A DNA stretch of 64,000 nt from Manis javanica (taxonomy: Eukaryota > Chordata > Mammalia > Pholidota > Manidae): assembly GCF_040802235.1 (NCBI RefSeq), contig NC_133169.1, positions 45,267,034 to 45,331,033 on the forward strand. Direction: 5' to 3'. The notes under the pieces were generated by a model. The model worked only from the letters and a program-made list of their open reading frames with translations, had not been told where the DNA came from and ran no database searches. Shown in pieces: positions 35,332-45,876 of the stretch. The position numbers were made by a program, and so were the translations under genes. The number at the start of each line of letters is the position of its first letter. The first letter of the stretch is position 1.

Positions 35332-36146
35332 AGCATGAGTAGAGCAGCAGAAATCTCCTCCCAAAACCACATATATTTATGAAAATATAACAAAGACATC
35401 TCTTCCTAGAATAGAGATCAGAGGACACAGGAAAACATTCAGACCACATCAACACCTGCGAGTACCTAGCGCCTCACAAAGGAGGTAAGATACAAGTCCC
35501 AAGCCCAGTGGGAACCAAGTGCTCCTCACCCAAGCTCCTGGTGGGAGGAGAGGAGTCAGAGCAGGGAGGGAGTGGGAGGCCAGGACTGGTAAACACCCAG
35601 CCCAAGTCATCCGGACCAGAGTGCAGACACAGTGCATGTGTGGGGTCTTGGATACTAGGGAAACAGGACAGCAAGACCTGTGAGAGGGTACCTGAGGCTG
35701 GCACCCGGGGATAAAGAAAAGCGAGTGACTTTTTTGTTGTTGTTGCGAATGCTTTTTGGAAGTCTTAAAGGGACAGGGACCCCAAAACCAGATGGAAGCA
35801 TCCTGGGACACTTAGTCAGGTGGCAGGGAATATGCGGATCTCAGGTAACTCTAACCGCCTGGGCAGCAGGGAGCATGGAGGACCCTCAAAGAGATAAATA
35901 GCCTCCCTGCCACTCCACCTCCAATGCAGCTCCAGCATATCGGAGTAGTGGCCCAAGGCAAGCCACACCCACAACAACAGTGGAGATAAACCCCATAGCG
36001 TCCAGGCAGGAATCAGAAGACCTATCTGCATGCAGCTGCCCAGCACAAGCCACTAGAGGTCGCTGTTCTCACAGGAGAGATAGGACACAAACCAACAAGT
36101 CTTCCAGCCGTCACTCGTGGCAGCTCTGCAAACTATCTCTATCACC

Positions 36147-36998
36147 ATGAAAAAGCAAAATTACAGGCAGACAAAGATCACAGAGTCAACACCTAAGAAG
36201 AAGACAGATATAACCAGTCTTTCTGAAAAATAATTCAAAATAAAAATCATAAACATGGTGATGGAGATGCAGAGAAATATACCAGAGCTAAGGGATGAAG
36301 TCTGGAGGGATTACAGATGCCTGGAAGGAGATTACAGAAGTGAAACAAACAGTGGAAGGATTTATGAGCAGAATGGATAAGATGCAAGAGGCCATAGATG
36401 GAATAGAAACCAGAGAACAGGAGTGCATAGAAGCTGACATAGAGAGAGATAAAAGGATCTCCAGGAATAAAACAATATTAAGAGAACTGTGTGATCAATT
36501 CAAAAGGAACAATATCTGTATTATAGGGGTACCAGAAGAAGAAGAGAAAAAGTGATAAAAAGTGTCTTTGAAGAAATAATTGCTCAAGACTTCCCCAAAC
36601 TGGGGGAGGAAGTAATCAAACAGACCACAGAAATACAGAGAACTCTCAACAGAAAGGACTGAAGGAGGACAACACCAAGACACAGAATAATTAAAAGGGC
36701 AAAGATCAAGGACAAGGAAAGAGTTTTAAAGGCAGCTAGAGAGAAAAAGGTCACCTATAAAGGAAAACCCATCAGTCTATCATCAGGCTTCTCAACAGAA
36801 ACCTTACAGGCCAGAAGAGAATGGCATGATATATTTAATGCAAAGAAACAGAAGGGCCCTGAACCAAGGATACAGTATCCAGCACAATTATCATGTAAAT
36901 ATGAAGGAGGGATTAAACAATTCCCAGACAAGCAAAAGTTGAGGGAATTTGCCTCCCACAAAAAACCTCTACAGGGTAATTTAGAGGGCCTGTTCTGA
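36147..36998 (+). pseudogene. L1 C ORF1 relic
   Basis: The likely start is MKKQNYRQTKITESTPKKK. Coiled-coil text (KQTVEGFMSRMDKMQEAIDG) leads into CDQFKRNNICIIGVPEEEE at 36295-36555. After a break the CTD text continues (TYKGKPISLSSGFSTETLQ near 36750-36800) to the stop at 36996-36998. The size is normal; several stops and shifts. Confidence 0.85.
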
Positions 36999-37313
36999 AC
37001 GGGAACACTCCTTAAACTAAACATATGTCACTAGAGAAAATAAAATCACAGCAAAGAAAGCAGACCAATGAAATACTAACTAAAGGCAAAAAAATAAAAT
37101 CAACTACCTACTAAAAGCAGTGAAAGGAAACACGAAAGAGCACAGAATAAAACAACCAACATATGAAGAATGGAGGAGGAGGAATAAGAAGGGAGAGAAG
37201 AAAAGAATCTAGGAACAGTGTATATGATAGCTCAATAAGTGAGTTCAGTTCGGCAGTAAGATACTAAAGAGGCTAACCTTCAACCTTTGGTAACCACGAA
37301 TTTAAAGCCTGCA

Positions 37314-40300
37314 ATGGCAATTAGTACATATCTTTCAATAGTCACTACAAATGTAAATGGACTGAATGCAGCAATCAAAAGACACAGAGAAATAGAATGG
37401 ATAAAAAAGCAAGAACCATCTATATGCTGCTTACAAGAAACTCACGTCAAATCCAAAGACATGAACATAGTAAAAGTCAAGGGATGAAAAAAACATATTT
37501 CAGGCAAACAACAGAGAGAAGAAAGCAAGGGTTGCAGTACTAATATCAGACAAAATAGACTTTAAAACAAAGAAAGTAACAAGAGATAAAGAAAGATATT
37601 ACATAATGATAAAGGGTTCAGTCCAATAAGAGGATATAATCACTCTAAATATATATGCACCCAACACAGGAGCACCAGCATATGTGAAGCAAATACTAGC
37701 AGAACTAAAGGGCGAAATAGAATGCAATGCATCCATTTTAGGAGACTTCAACATGCCACTCACCCCAAAGGATAGATCCACTGGGCAGAAAATAAATAAG
37801 GACACAGAGGCACAGAAAAAAACAGTAGAACAGATGGACCTAATAGACATCTATAGAACTCTACATCCAAAAGCAACAGGATATACATTCTTCTCAAGTG
37901 CACATGGAACATTCTTCAGAATAGACCACATACTAGCTCACGAAAAGAGCCTCAGTAAATTCCAAAATATTGAAATTCTACCAACTAACTTTTCAAACAA
38001 CAAAGGTATAAAAGTAGAAATAAATTCTACAAAAAACCCCAAAAAGGCTCACAAACACATGGAGGCTTAACAACATGGTCCTAAATAATCAATGGATAAA
38101 TGAACAAATTAATATAGAGATCAAGGAATATATGGAAACAAATGACAACAACAACACAAAGCCCCATCTTCTGTGGGACGCAGTGAAAGCAGTCTTAAGA
38201 GCAAAGTATATAGGGATCCAGGCACACTTGAAGAAGGAAGACCAATCCCAAATGAATAGTCTAACATCACAATTACCAAAAGTGGAAAAAGAAGAACGAA
38301 TGATGCCTAAAGTCAGCAGAAGGAGGGACATAATAAAGATCAAAGAAGAAATAAACAAAACTGAGAAGAATAAAACAATAGCAATAATCAATGAACCAAC
38401 AGCTGGTTCTTTGAGAAAATAAGCAAAATAGATAAGACTCTAGCCAAACTTATTAAGAGAAAAAGAGAATCAAAACACATCAACAGCATCAGAAATGAGA
38501 ATGAAAAAATCATAACAGACTCCACAGAAATACAAAGAGTTATTGAAGACTGCTATGAAAATCTATATGCCAACAAGCTGGAAAATCTAGAAGAAATGGA
38601 CAACTTCTTAGAAAAATAAAACCTTCCAAGACTGACTAAGGAAAAAACACAGAAGTTAAACAAAACAATTATGAGCAATGAAATTGAAACAGTAATAAAA
38701 AAACTTCCCAAAAACAAACCCCCCTGGCCAGTCGGCTTTACCTCGGAATTTTGTCAGTCATACAGGGAAGACATAATACCCATTCTCCTCAAAGTTTACC
38801 AAAAAATAGAAAAGGAGGGAACACTTCCAAACTCATTCTATGAATCCAACATCACCCTAATACCAAAACCAGGCAAAGACCCCACCACAAAAGAAAAATA
38901 CAGACCAATATCCCTGATGAATGTAGATGAAAAAATAATCAATAAAATATTAGCAAAACGAGTTCAAAAATACATCAAAAGGATCATACACCGTGACCAA
39001 GTGGGATTCATCCCAGGGATGCAAGGATGGTACAACATTCGAAAATCCATCAACATCATCCACCACATCAACAAAAAGAAAGATAAAAACCACATGATCA
39101 ACTACATAGACGTTGAAAAAGCATTTGAAAAAATTCAACATCCATTCATGATAAAAACTCTCTGCAAACTGGGTATAGAGGGCAAGTACCTTAACATAAT
39201 AAAGGCCATATGTGATAAACCCAAAGCCAACATCATACTGAACAGCGAGAAGCTGAAATCTTTTCCTCTAAGATCGGGAGAAAGACAGGAATGCCCACTC
39301 TCCTCACTGTTATTTAACCTAGTAATGGAGGTTGGTGCTTGCAAAACTGGAAAGCTACATGTAGGAGAATGAAACTGGACCAATGTCTAACCCATATACA
39401 AAAGTAAAATTGAAATGTATCAGAGACAAGAACGTAAGTCATGAAACCATAAAACTCTTAGAAAAAAACATAGGCAAATATCTCATAAACATGAGTGACC
39501 TCTTCTTGAACATTTCTCCCCAGGCAAGGAAAAGAAAAGCAAAAATGAACAAGTGGGACTATATTAAGCTGAAAAGCTTCTGTACAGCAAAAGACACCAT
39601 CAATAGAACAAAAAGGTACCCTACAGTATGGGAGAATATATTTGTAAATGACAGATCCAATAAAGGCTTGATGTCCAAAATATATTAAGAGCTCACCCAC
39701 CTCAACAAACAAAAAACAAATACTCCAATTAAAATGCGCAGAGGAACTGAACAGACAGTTCTCCAAAAAAGAAATACAGATGGCCAACAGACACATGAAA
39801 AGATGCTCCACATCGCTAATTATCAGAGAAATTCTAATTAAGACCACAATGAGATATCACCTTACACCTGTAAGGATGGCTGCCATCCAAAAGACAAACA
39901 ACAATAAATGTTGGTGAGGTTGTGGAGAAAGGGGAACCCTCCTACACTGCTGGTGGGAATGTAAATTAGTTCAACCATTGTGGAAAGCAGTATGGAGGTT
40001 CCTCAAAATGCTCAAAATAGACATACCATTTGACCCAGGCATTCCACTCCTAGGAATTTACCCTAAGAATGCAGAAATCAAGTTTGAAAAAGACAGATGC
40101 ACCCCTATGTTTATCGCAGCACTATTTACAATAGCCAAGAATTGGAAGCAAGCTAAATGTCCATTGACACATGAATGGATAAAGAAGATGTGGTACATAT
40201 ACACAATGGAATACTACTTAGCCACAAGAAGAAGGAAAATCCTATCATTTGCAGCAAGATGGATGGAGCTGGAGACTATTATGTTCAGTGAAATAAGCCA

Positions 40301-40340
40301 AGTGGAGAAAGAGAAATACCAAATGATTTCACTCATCTGA
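37314..40340 (+). pseudogene. L1 C ORF2 relic with internal deletion
   Basis: Starts MAISTYLSIVTTNVNGLNAA. The endonuclease is at 37314-38070 (GDFNMPLTPKDRSTG, FRIDHILAHEKSLSKFQ). A linker and RT fingers follow: [16 protein letters not shown] at 38671, [20 protein letters not shown], then [11 protein letters not shown]. At 39330 the text jumps to [10 protein letters not shown], the equivalent of the WQNWTAPCRRMKL part, so about 780 bases with FADD are absent. The C-terminal part (39383-40340) ends KEKYQMISLI. Also several stops. Dead. Confidence 0.88.
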
Positions 40341-40436
40341 GGAGTATAAGAACAAAGGAAAAACTGAAGGAACAAAACAGCTGCGACATTACAGAACCCA
40401 AGAATGCACTAACAAGTACCAAAGGGAAAGGAACTG

Positions 40437-40530
40437 GGGAGGATGGGTGGGTAGGGAGAGATAAGGGGGGGAAGAAGAAGGGGGGTATTAAGATTAGCAT
40501 GCATGGGGGGTGGGAGAAAGGGGAGGGCTG
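40437..40530 (+). other. G-rich polypurine run in the L1 3' UTR
   Basis: Many runs of three to seven G (GGGTGGGTAGGG, GGGGGGG, GGGGGGTGGGAG, GGGGAGGG), a potential G-quadruplex tract. Mammalian L1 3' UTRs commonly hold such a tract. B (28441-28500, as C-runs) and D (60310-60410) have it too. Confidence 0.75.
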
Positions 40531-40671
40531 TACAACACAGAGAAGACAAGTAGTGGTTCTACATTTTGCTATGCTGATGGACAGTGACTGTAAAGGGGTT
40601 TATAGGGGGGACCTGGTATAGGGGAGAGACTAGTAAACATAATATTTGTCATGTAAGTATAGATTAATGAT

Positions 40672-40846
40672 AACAAAAAAAAGAAAGAAAGAAAAGGGGG
40701 ATTACTCCCTGATAGGATTAAACTAACTGTAAATCAATGATTAAAGCATGCTTTAAATATCCTTAATTTTGATCATTTAAAGGGTGTCCGATGATTAGCT
40801 ATGGAAATGCATTTTTCTGATAATGTTCCTTTCACTTAAAAAAAAA
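40672..40846 (+). repeat. Internal A-tract and linker of element C
   Basis: AACAAAAAAAAGAAAG-type tract with no AATAAA in the 60 bases before it, then about 150 bases of unrecognised linker, then an A9 run (40838-40847) directly before the retroviral fragment. Same order as in B. Confidence 0.7.
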
Positions 40847-42066
40847 GCAGTTCCTGTGTGGTGATCTCCAATATGTTCTTCACAATGATATAAAGGGCGT
40901 ATCAAAGTGTAGGCAAAGGGTTTGTTTGTGTTTATACAGAGGATCAAAGCCTAATTTGGCTACCCAGAAAACGAATTAAGATGAGATATGAAGAAAAACT
41001 TCCAATATTCCCATGGTCTGGAAGAGTCATTCCAAAAGATGATCATCAAAAAACTTCAACAAATATCGTGGTGCTGTTGCAGTTTTACCTGCATTCATCC
41101 CAGCGTTTCCTGGACTTGTCATTGGAATGAAGAAGGAGATATCTAAGCTGGCCTGTCCATACAGTAAAACAACAATTTTGACTGGATCTATACTGTTGGA
41201 ACTCAACCAAGAATTAGGAGAACTGCAAGTTGCAGTTCTCCAAAATCGTGCGACTATAGACTACTGTTAAAAGAACATATGGGATGTGAACATTACCCAG
41301 GAATGTGTTGTTTTAATTTGTCTGATCTTTCTTAAACTATTCAAATTCAGTTAGACAATATCCATCATATCATTGATAAGTTTTCACAAATGTCTAGGGT
41401 GCCTAACTGGTTTTCTTGGTTTCACTGGAGATGGCTGGTAATTGTGGGTCTGCTTTAGTTATGTAGCTCTATTCCTATTATGTTAATGTGTGTGTGCAAT
41501 TTAATTAGTAGTTTAAAGCCTATACATGCTTATGTTACTCTACAAGAAGATACGTCAAAGAAATAATCAATCTTCCCATGTTTTCTTCCATCTGCTACTT
41601 CTATACCCTTTCTTCTTCCTTGCTAATTTCAACCCTTAAGAAGAATTCGTGCTTCATAACAAAATTACTGAGTATCATAATCCTTCCAAGTGGTAAAGAT
41701 ACCTCAAGACAAATGCTGGGCATAAAAGCCACAGGGCATAAATCTGTAAAGAAGTAAAAAGCTAATCTTTTCAAACAATATTGCTTCTCTCTCACTTACC
41801 AACTTTACATTTCCCTGTATGGCCCCAGAAGAAGACTGGTAACTCAGAGACAGGTAAGATTCCTCAGGGGAGGAACAACCTACGACAGGCACAGTCACAG
41901 GGGGGCCATCAGGTGAGAAATTGGGGATCAACAGAGGTGAGGCTTAAAACCCCATACCCCCTGTTTTGAGAGAAATCTTCTGTATCCATGGATGTTTTGT
42001 TGCCCTTGTCTAGCTTGGATTAATACTTAGTCTACAGGCCCACACCTGATCATCTACAATTGCTAT
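40847..42066 (+). mobile_element. Fossil class I ERV fragment in the tail of L1 C
   Basis: Same retroviral 3' piece as after L1 B: env surface end, fusion-proximal region, transmembrane ectodomain (about 41130-41460) and membrane anchor (to about 41560), then the non-coding part. It is broken and ends at the junction with the OR gene, so the LTR end is not present. Gamma-type by comparison with B and D. Confidence 0.75.
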
Positions 42067-42929
42067 TTTTGTGATGGCTGTAACTGCAAATCTGGTTATG
42101 ATATCCTTGATTCAGGTGGACTCCCGCCTCCACACCCCCATGTACTTCCTGCTCAGCCAGTTGTCCATGATGGACACTGTTTTCATTTGTACCACTGTCC
42201 CAAAGCTCCTGGTTGACATGGTTTCTAAGGAGAAGACCATTTCCTTTGTGGGTTGTGGCATCCAGATCTTCCTCTATTTAACCATGATTGGCTCAGAGTT
42301 CTTCCTCCTGGGCCTTATGGCCTATGACCGCTATGTGGCCGTATGTGACCCTCTGTGGTACCCCGTGCTGATGAACCACAGGGTGTGTCTACTGCTGGCT
42401 GCTGGTGCCTGGTTTGGTGGGTCCCTGGATGGCTTGCTACTCACACCCATCACCATAAATTTCCCCTACTGTGTTTCCCGCCTCATCAACCATTTCTTCT
42501 GTGAGATCCCTGCAGTTCTCAGGCTGGCCTATGCCGACACATCCTTGTATGAAACCCTAATGTACATCTGCTGTGTAATCATGCTGCTCATCCCCGTCTC
42601 TGTTATTGCAGCCTCCTACTCCCTCATCTTGCTAACCGTCCACCGCGTGCGCTCCCCTGAAGGCTGGAGAAAGGCCTTTACTATGTGCTCTTCCCACTTG
42701 ACTGTGGTCAGCATTTTCTATGGGGCTGCCTTCTACACGTATGTGCTTCCCCAGTCCTTCCACACCTGAGAAGGACAAGATAGTGTCAGCCTTCTACACC
42801 TTCGTCACACCCATGCTCAACCCTCTCATCTACAGCCTCAGAAACAAGGACGTCACAGGGGCATTTAGAAAGACATTTGTACAGTGCTCTTCCAAAAGCA
42901 CCCACAAGGGATGCTTAAAGCTCCAGTGA
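42067..42929 (+). pseudogene. Olfactory receptor pseudogene, OR2T-like, 5' end replaced by L1 tail
   Basis: Receptor text begins mid-TM1 ([13 protein letters not shown]) at the very base where the L1 C tail ends. The N-terminus and the first part of TM1 (about 40 residues) are gone. The rest is good: [52 protein letters not shown] with DRY intact, [38 protein letters not shown], and [10 protein letters not shown] 2-base loss in a C-run near 42766 (ACCCCTGAG to ACCTGAG) gives TGA at 42767. TM7 ([20 protein letters not shown]) follows in another frame to a stop at 42927. It resembles OR2T4/5/29-type receptors. Inactive for two independent reasons. Confidence 0.92.
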
Positions 42930-43760
42930 CCTGGAAAAATGTCTCCAAGGAACATCCTCTATAGGCCCTGTTTCACAAGAGACTGTTGGTCAGCTATCAG
43001 AGATTATTCACATTTGGCAATTAAGATGATTTACCTTAGCTTGTGACTTTTTCCTGGGAGTGACGGAGACCCACAATGTTTCATTACTTAAGTAAAGACT
43101 TTCTGGCTATGAAAAATAATGTGTTATTAATTAACTTAAAGATTTCATCTGATCTAGGTCATTTGTTTCTCAAAAAAATGAAGAAGAACAGATATTAGAT
43201 TTCACACTAACTCTTCACAGGTTTCTCCACACTTAACTCATTGTTAAACAAATCAAAAACCTTCCAAAGCTACCAAATTTCAGTGCCCAAAATTCTGTGA
43301 ATTTTTTTGTATCAATAAAGAAAAACAGTGCCAATTCACAAGTAACAAAGAAATTAAACCACACAATGTGCGTTGTCTCTGGTTATTGGATTTCTCTCAG
43401 TGGATCCTCAGGTCTCTGATCACCTTCATGCCACTCGTGCTGAAAGCGGTGACTGTCAAGTGCAAGGTACATGTGACAGTAAGTGAGCCTGACTCAGATG
43501 ACTATGAATATTCAATATTGAAGTAAAACATATTTACTGAAAGAGAATATACTCTAATATTTAACATAAAGGAACATAACCTTGTCTTCTTCCATGTCAT
43601 TTTAATAGCAGAGATCTAGGAAGGAGGAAGGCTATGACAGAAAATTTACATTTCCCAAATCTGTATGATTCATCATCAGTATTACTTGAATACATTTTTG
43701 GTTTGGTTTTGGGTGAGATGGGAAGCTTTTGAAGAATTTTCTGTAGCGATGTAATTTGAT
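42930..43760. other. Unassigned segment 3' of the OR2T-like pseudogene
   Basis: AT-rich. An AATAAA near 43313 could be the old OR polyadenylation signal, but nothing else supports it. Confidence 0.3.
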
Positions 43761-45310
43761 ATAATATACAGTTTAAAAGGATCACTCTGTTTATAATGTG
43801 GAGAATAGAGCTAGGAACTAGGTCAGGTAGATACAGGAAGACAACTTCAGAGGCTTTAGAGATGAGAGACAAAGATGGACTGAATGGAGCAGTTGGGCAG
43901 CAGGATCAGGTCTCGGGAAAGATGGCTGCTGGGAGGAATGCAGAGTGAACGATCGCTCAATGGTTTGGGCCCCAGCAAAGTGACAATGGCTTTTCTATTT
44001 ACTGATATTTTGAAAACTTTTCAAATGTCAATATTGAGTAGGAGAAATAGAGAATTTCATTGTTATGAAGACACTTTTCAAATGCTTGTTAGTTGTGTGA
44101 AGTCAGTTGGGTTTCAGATTAGAGTTCTGGGCTGAACATCTAAATATGGAGTCTTCAGAGTTGAAGAGATATCAAAAGGCATAGGATGAGTTGCGATCAT
44201 TTAGGTAAGAATAGAGGGTTGAGAGTGAGAACTGAGGCAGCTTTGTTCACTGGGAAGCAAGTGAGACAGTAAAAAACAAATGAACAAACAAACAAGAACA
44301 GAAATAGAGTCAGTGATACCGAGAAAAAATGGGTGATGACCGTACGGGGGGGATAGGTGAAGGGCATGAGGAGATAAAAACTACCAATTATAAAATTAAT
44401 TACTATTGGGAAGAAAAATGTAACAGGGAATATAGTTAATGATATTTAATATTGTGTGGTAAGAGATCATAACTACACTTATAGTGTTGAATAATAATGT
44501 ATATAATTGTTGAAACATTACATTGTATAACTGAAACCAATATAATATTGGACTAAAACTATAATTTGATAAGTAAATAAAAATAAATAATAAAGAGATA
44601 GGTATTGATTGGGTAACATAAAATATTTTCTTATATTCAGGTGTGAGAATGGCTCAAAGATGGGAAGTGCGATCAGCTGCAGCAGGTGCAGCGTCTTGCT
44701 GGATCACAGTGAGCTCTGAACACTGACCATTGCATTTGGCAGCCTGGAGTCTGCTCGGGACCTAGTAGGAACAATCAAAATGGAGTTATGCTCAGAGGGC
44801 ATTTGGGGTAAAATAGAGGGAAAGGAAGGGAACAAGATGAATAAAATATTAATTAATACAGTTTGTCTTTTTGTGCTAAATGAGAGCAGAGAAATGGAGG
44901 AGTAGCTAGAAGGGTGTATGACTCCAGTGTGTTTTGTTGCTGTGGGATATTACAGACAGGTTTAAGGGAAGCATTCTATAAAAGAGAAAATTGGTGATGA
45001 ATGAAAAAGGGGGAAATTTCTTACAGACAGAAGACATTTGAGAATGGTCAAAAGCTTTGGAACCAATTTCGTGTGTGAGCAAGGCCAGCTCATTAACCAC
45101 AGCAGGAGGGAAGGCGGAGAGAGCCCCCGCGTGGCACCAGTGAGTTACTGTCTTTTGCCTCCTGTTTTCCCTGTGTGATCAGAACCAAGAAGAGCTCCTC
45201 TCTGTGAGAACAGGGCGGATTGTTAAAAACTTGAGAATAAAGGCATTTTGGAGAGTAGGTGAGCAATGAACAAGGTAGAGATATCAGGATTGTCAGGTAG
45301 TCTTAGGAAT
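43760..45310 (+). repeat. Ancient LINE-like remnant (L2-like)
   Basis: Text such as 'ggatcactctgtttataatgtgg', 'agatacaggaagacaacttcag', 'ggtttcagattagagttctgg' and 'gagtcttcagagttgaagag' follows, in order, a common old mammalian repeat that I take to be L2. It is interrupted by an old L1 3' end at 44270-44600 and continues loosely to about 45250. The family name is uncertain. Confidence 0.35.
44270..44600 (+). repeat. Old L1 3'-end insertion
   Basis: Begins in an A/C-rich run (aacaaatgaacaaacaaac), passes through 'gggggataggtgaagggcat' and 'acagggaatatagttaatg', and ends 'ataactgaaaccaatataatatt' plus an A-rich tail. This is a typical L1M 3' UTR order. Confidence 0.65.
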
Positions 45311-45876
45311 CTTTTGGGATTGATTTATAAATTTAAGATAAACATATCTGTGCAATAGTCTAATAACTGCTCCCCACGGGAGCCTAGCAAAGAATGAGCA
45401 TCCACTGTGTTACCTACAACTGATTATGGCAACAATAATGACAAGAATAATAGGAAAAACAACTGCTATCACTTCTACAGACTTAGCATTCTTTATGTGA
45501 GTAAACATGTTGTAATCATTTATGTTTTTCCAGTGCTTAGAACTTGAAGCATTTAATCGGTATGCATCATTGTTTGTTTAATGGATTGTTCCCTTTATGT
45601 AAATTAAAGGTGTATAACCCACATTCCTTCCGCTGTGGATCTTCTAGGATAAAATGATGTGATTTGGAATCATAAGGTAACATCCTGTTCTTTCAATATG
45701 CTAATTATTAAATTCAGAAGTTAACACACTCCCAATATATCCCATCTTTACTCTTGTGTTTGTGAAGGCTTATCTGCTGAAAAGCTGTCTCCACACTTAG
45801 TGTGAATTAATGTCCCGAAGCTGTAGTTGTGCTCAGTGAACAGCCTTTGTGTTCCGACAAATCTGATTGACACGAT
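45310..45876. other. Unassigned AT-rich segment
   Basis: No gene or repeat recognised; it ends at the target duplication of the MZT1 retrocopy. Confidence 0.35.

Larger units (their letters stand above)
35310..42066 (+). mobile_element. L1 element C: young L1 with composite tail, cut at its 3' end
   Basis: A plus-strand L1 inserted into L1 A, same subfamily as B and D. The 5' UTR starts ggcggttggagccaagatgg. ORF1 is at 36147-36998 and ORF2 at 37314-40340. The 3' UTR has a long G-rich run (40437-40530), then the internal A-tract (about 40674-40698), the linker, and the env/LTR tail. The tail stops at 42066, mid-fragment, with no A-tract; the next base is OR coding sequence. About 0.8 kb of RT, including the FADD region, is missing at 39330. 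With B it forms an inverted pair of more than 6-kb arms separated by 1.06 kb. Confidence 0.88.

Noticed and set aside
42071-42769. A functional OR starting at the internal ATG
   Set aside because: It would lack the N-terminus and half of TM1, and the frame stops before TM7.
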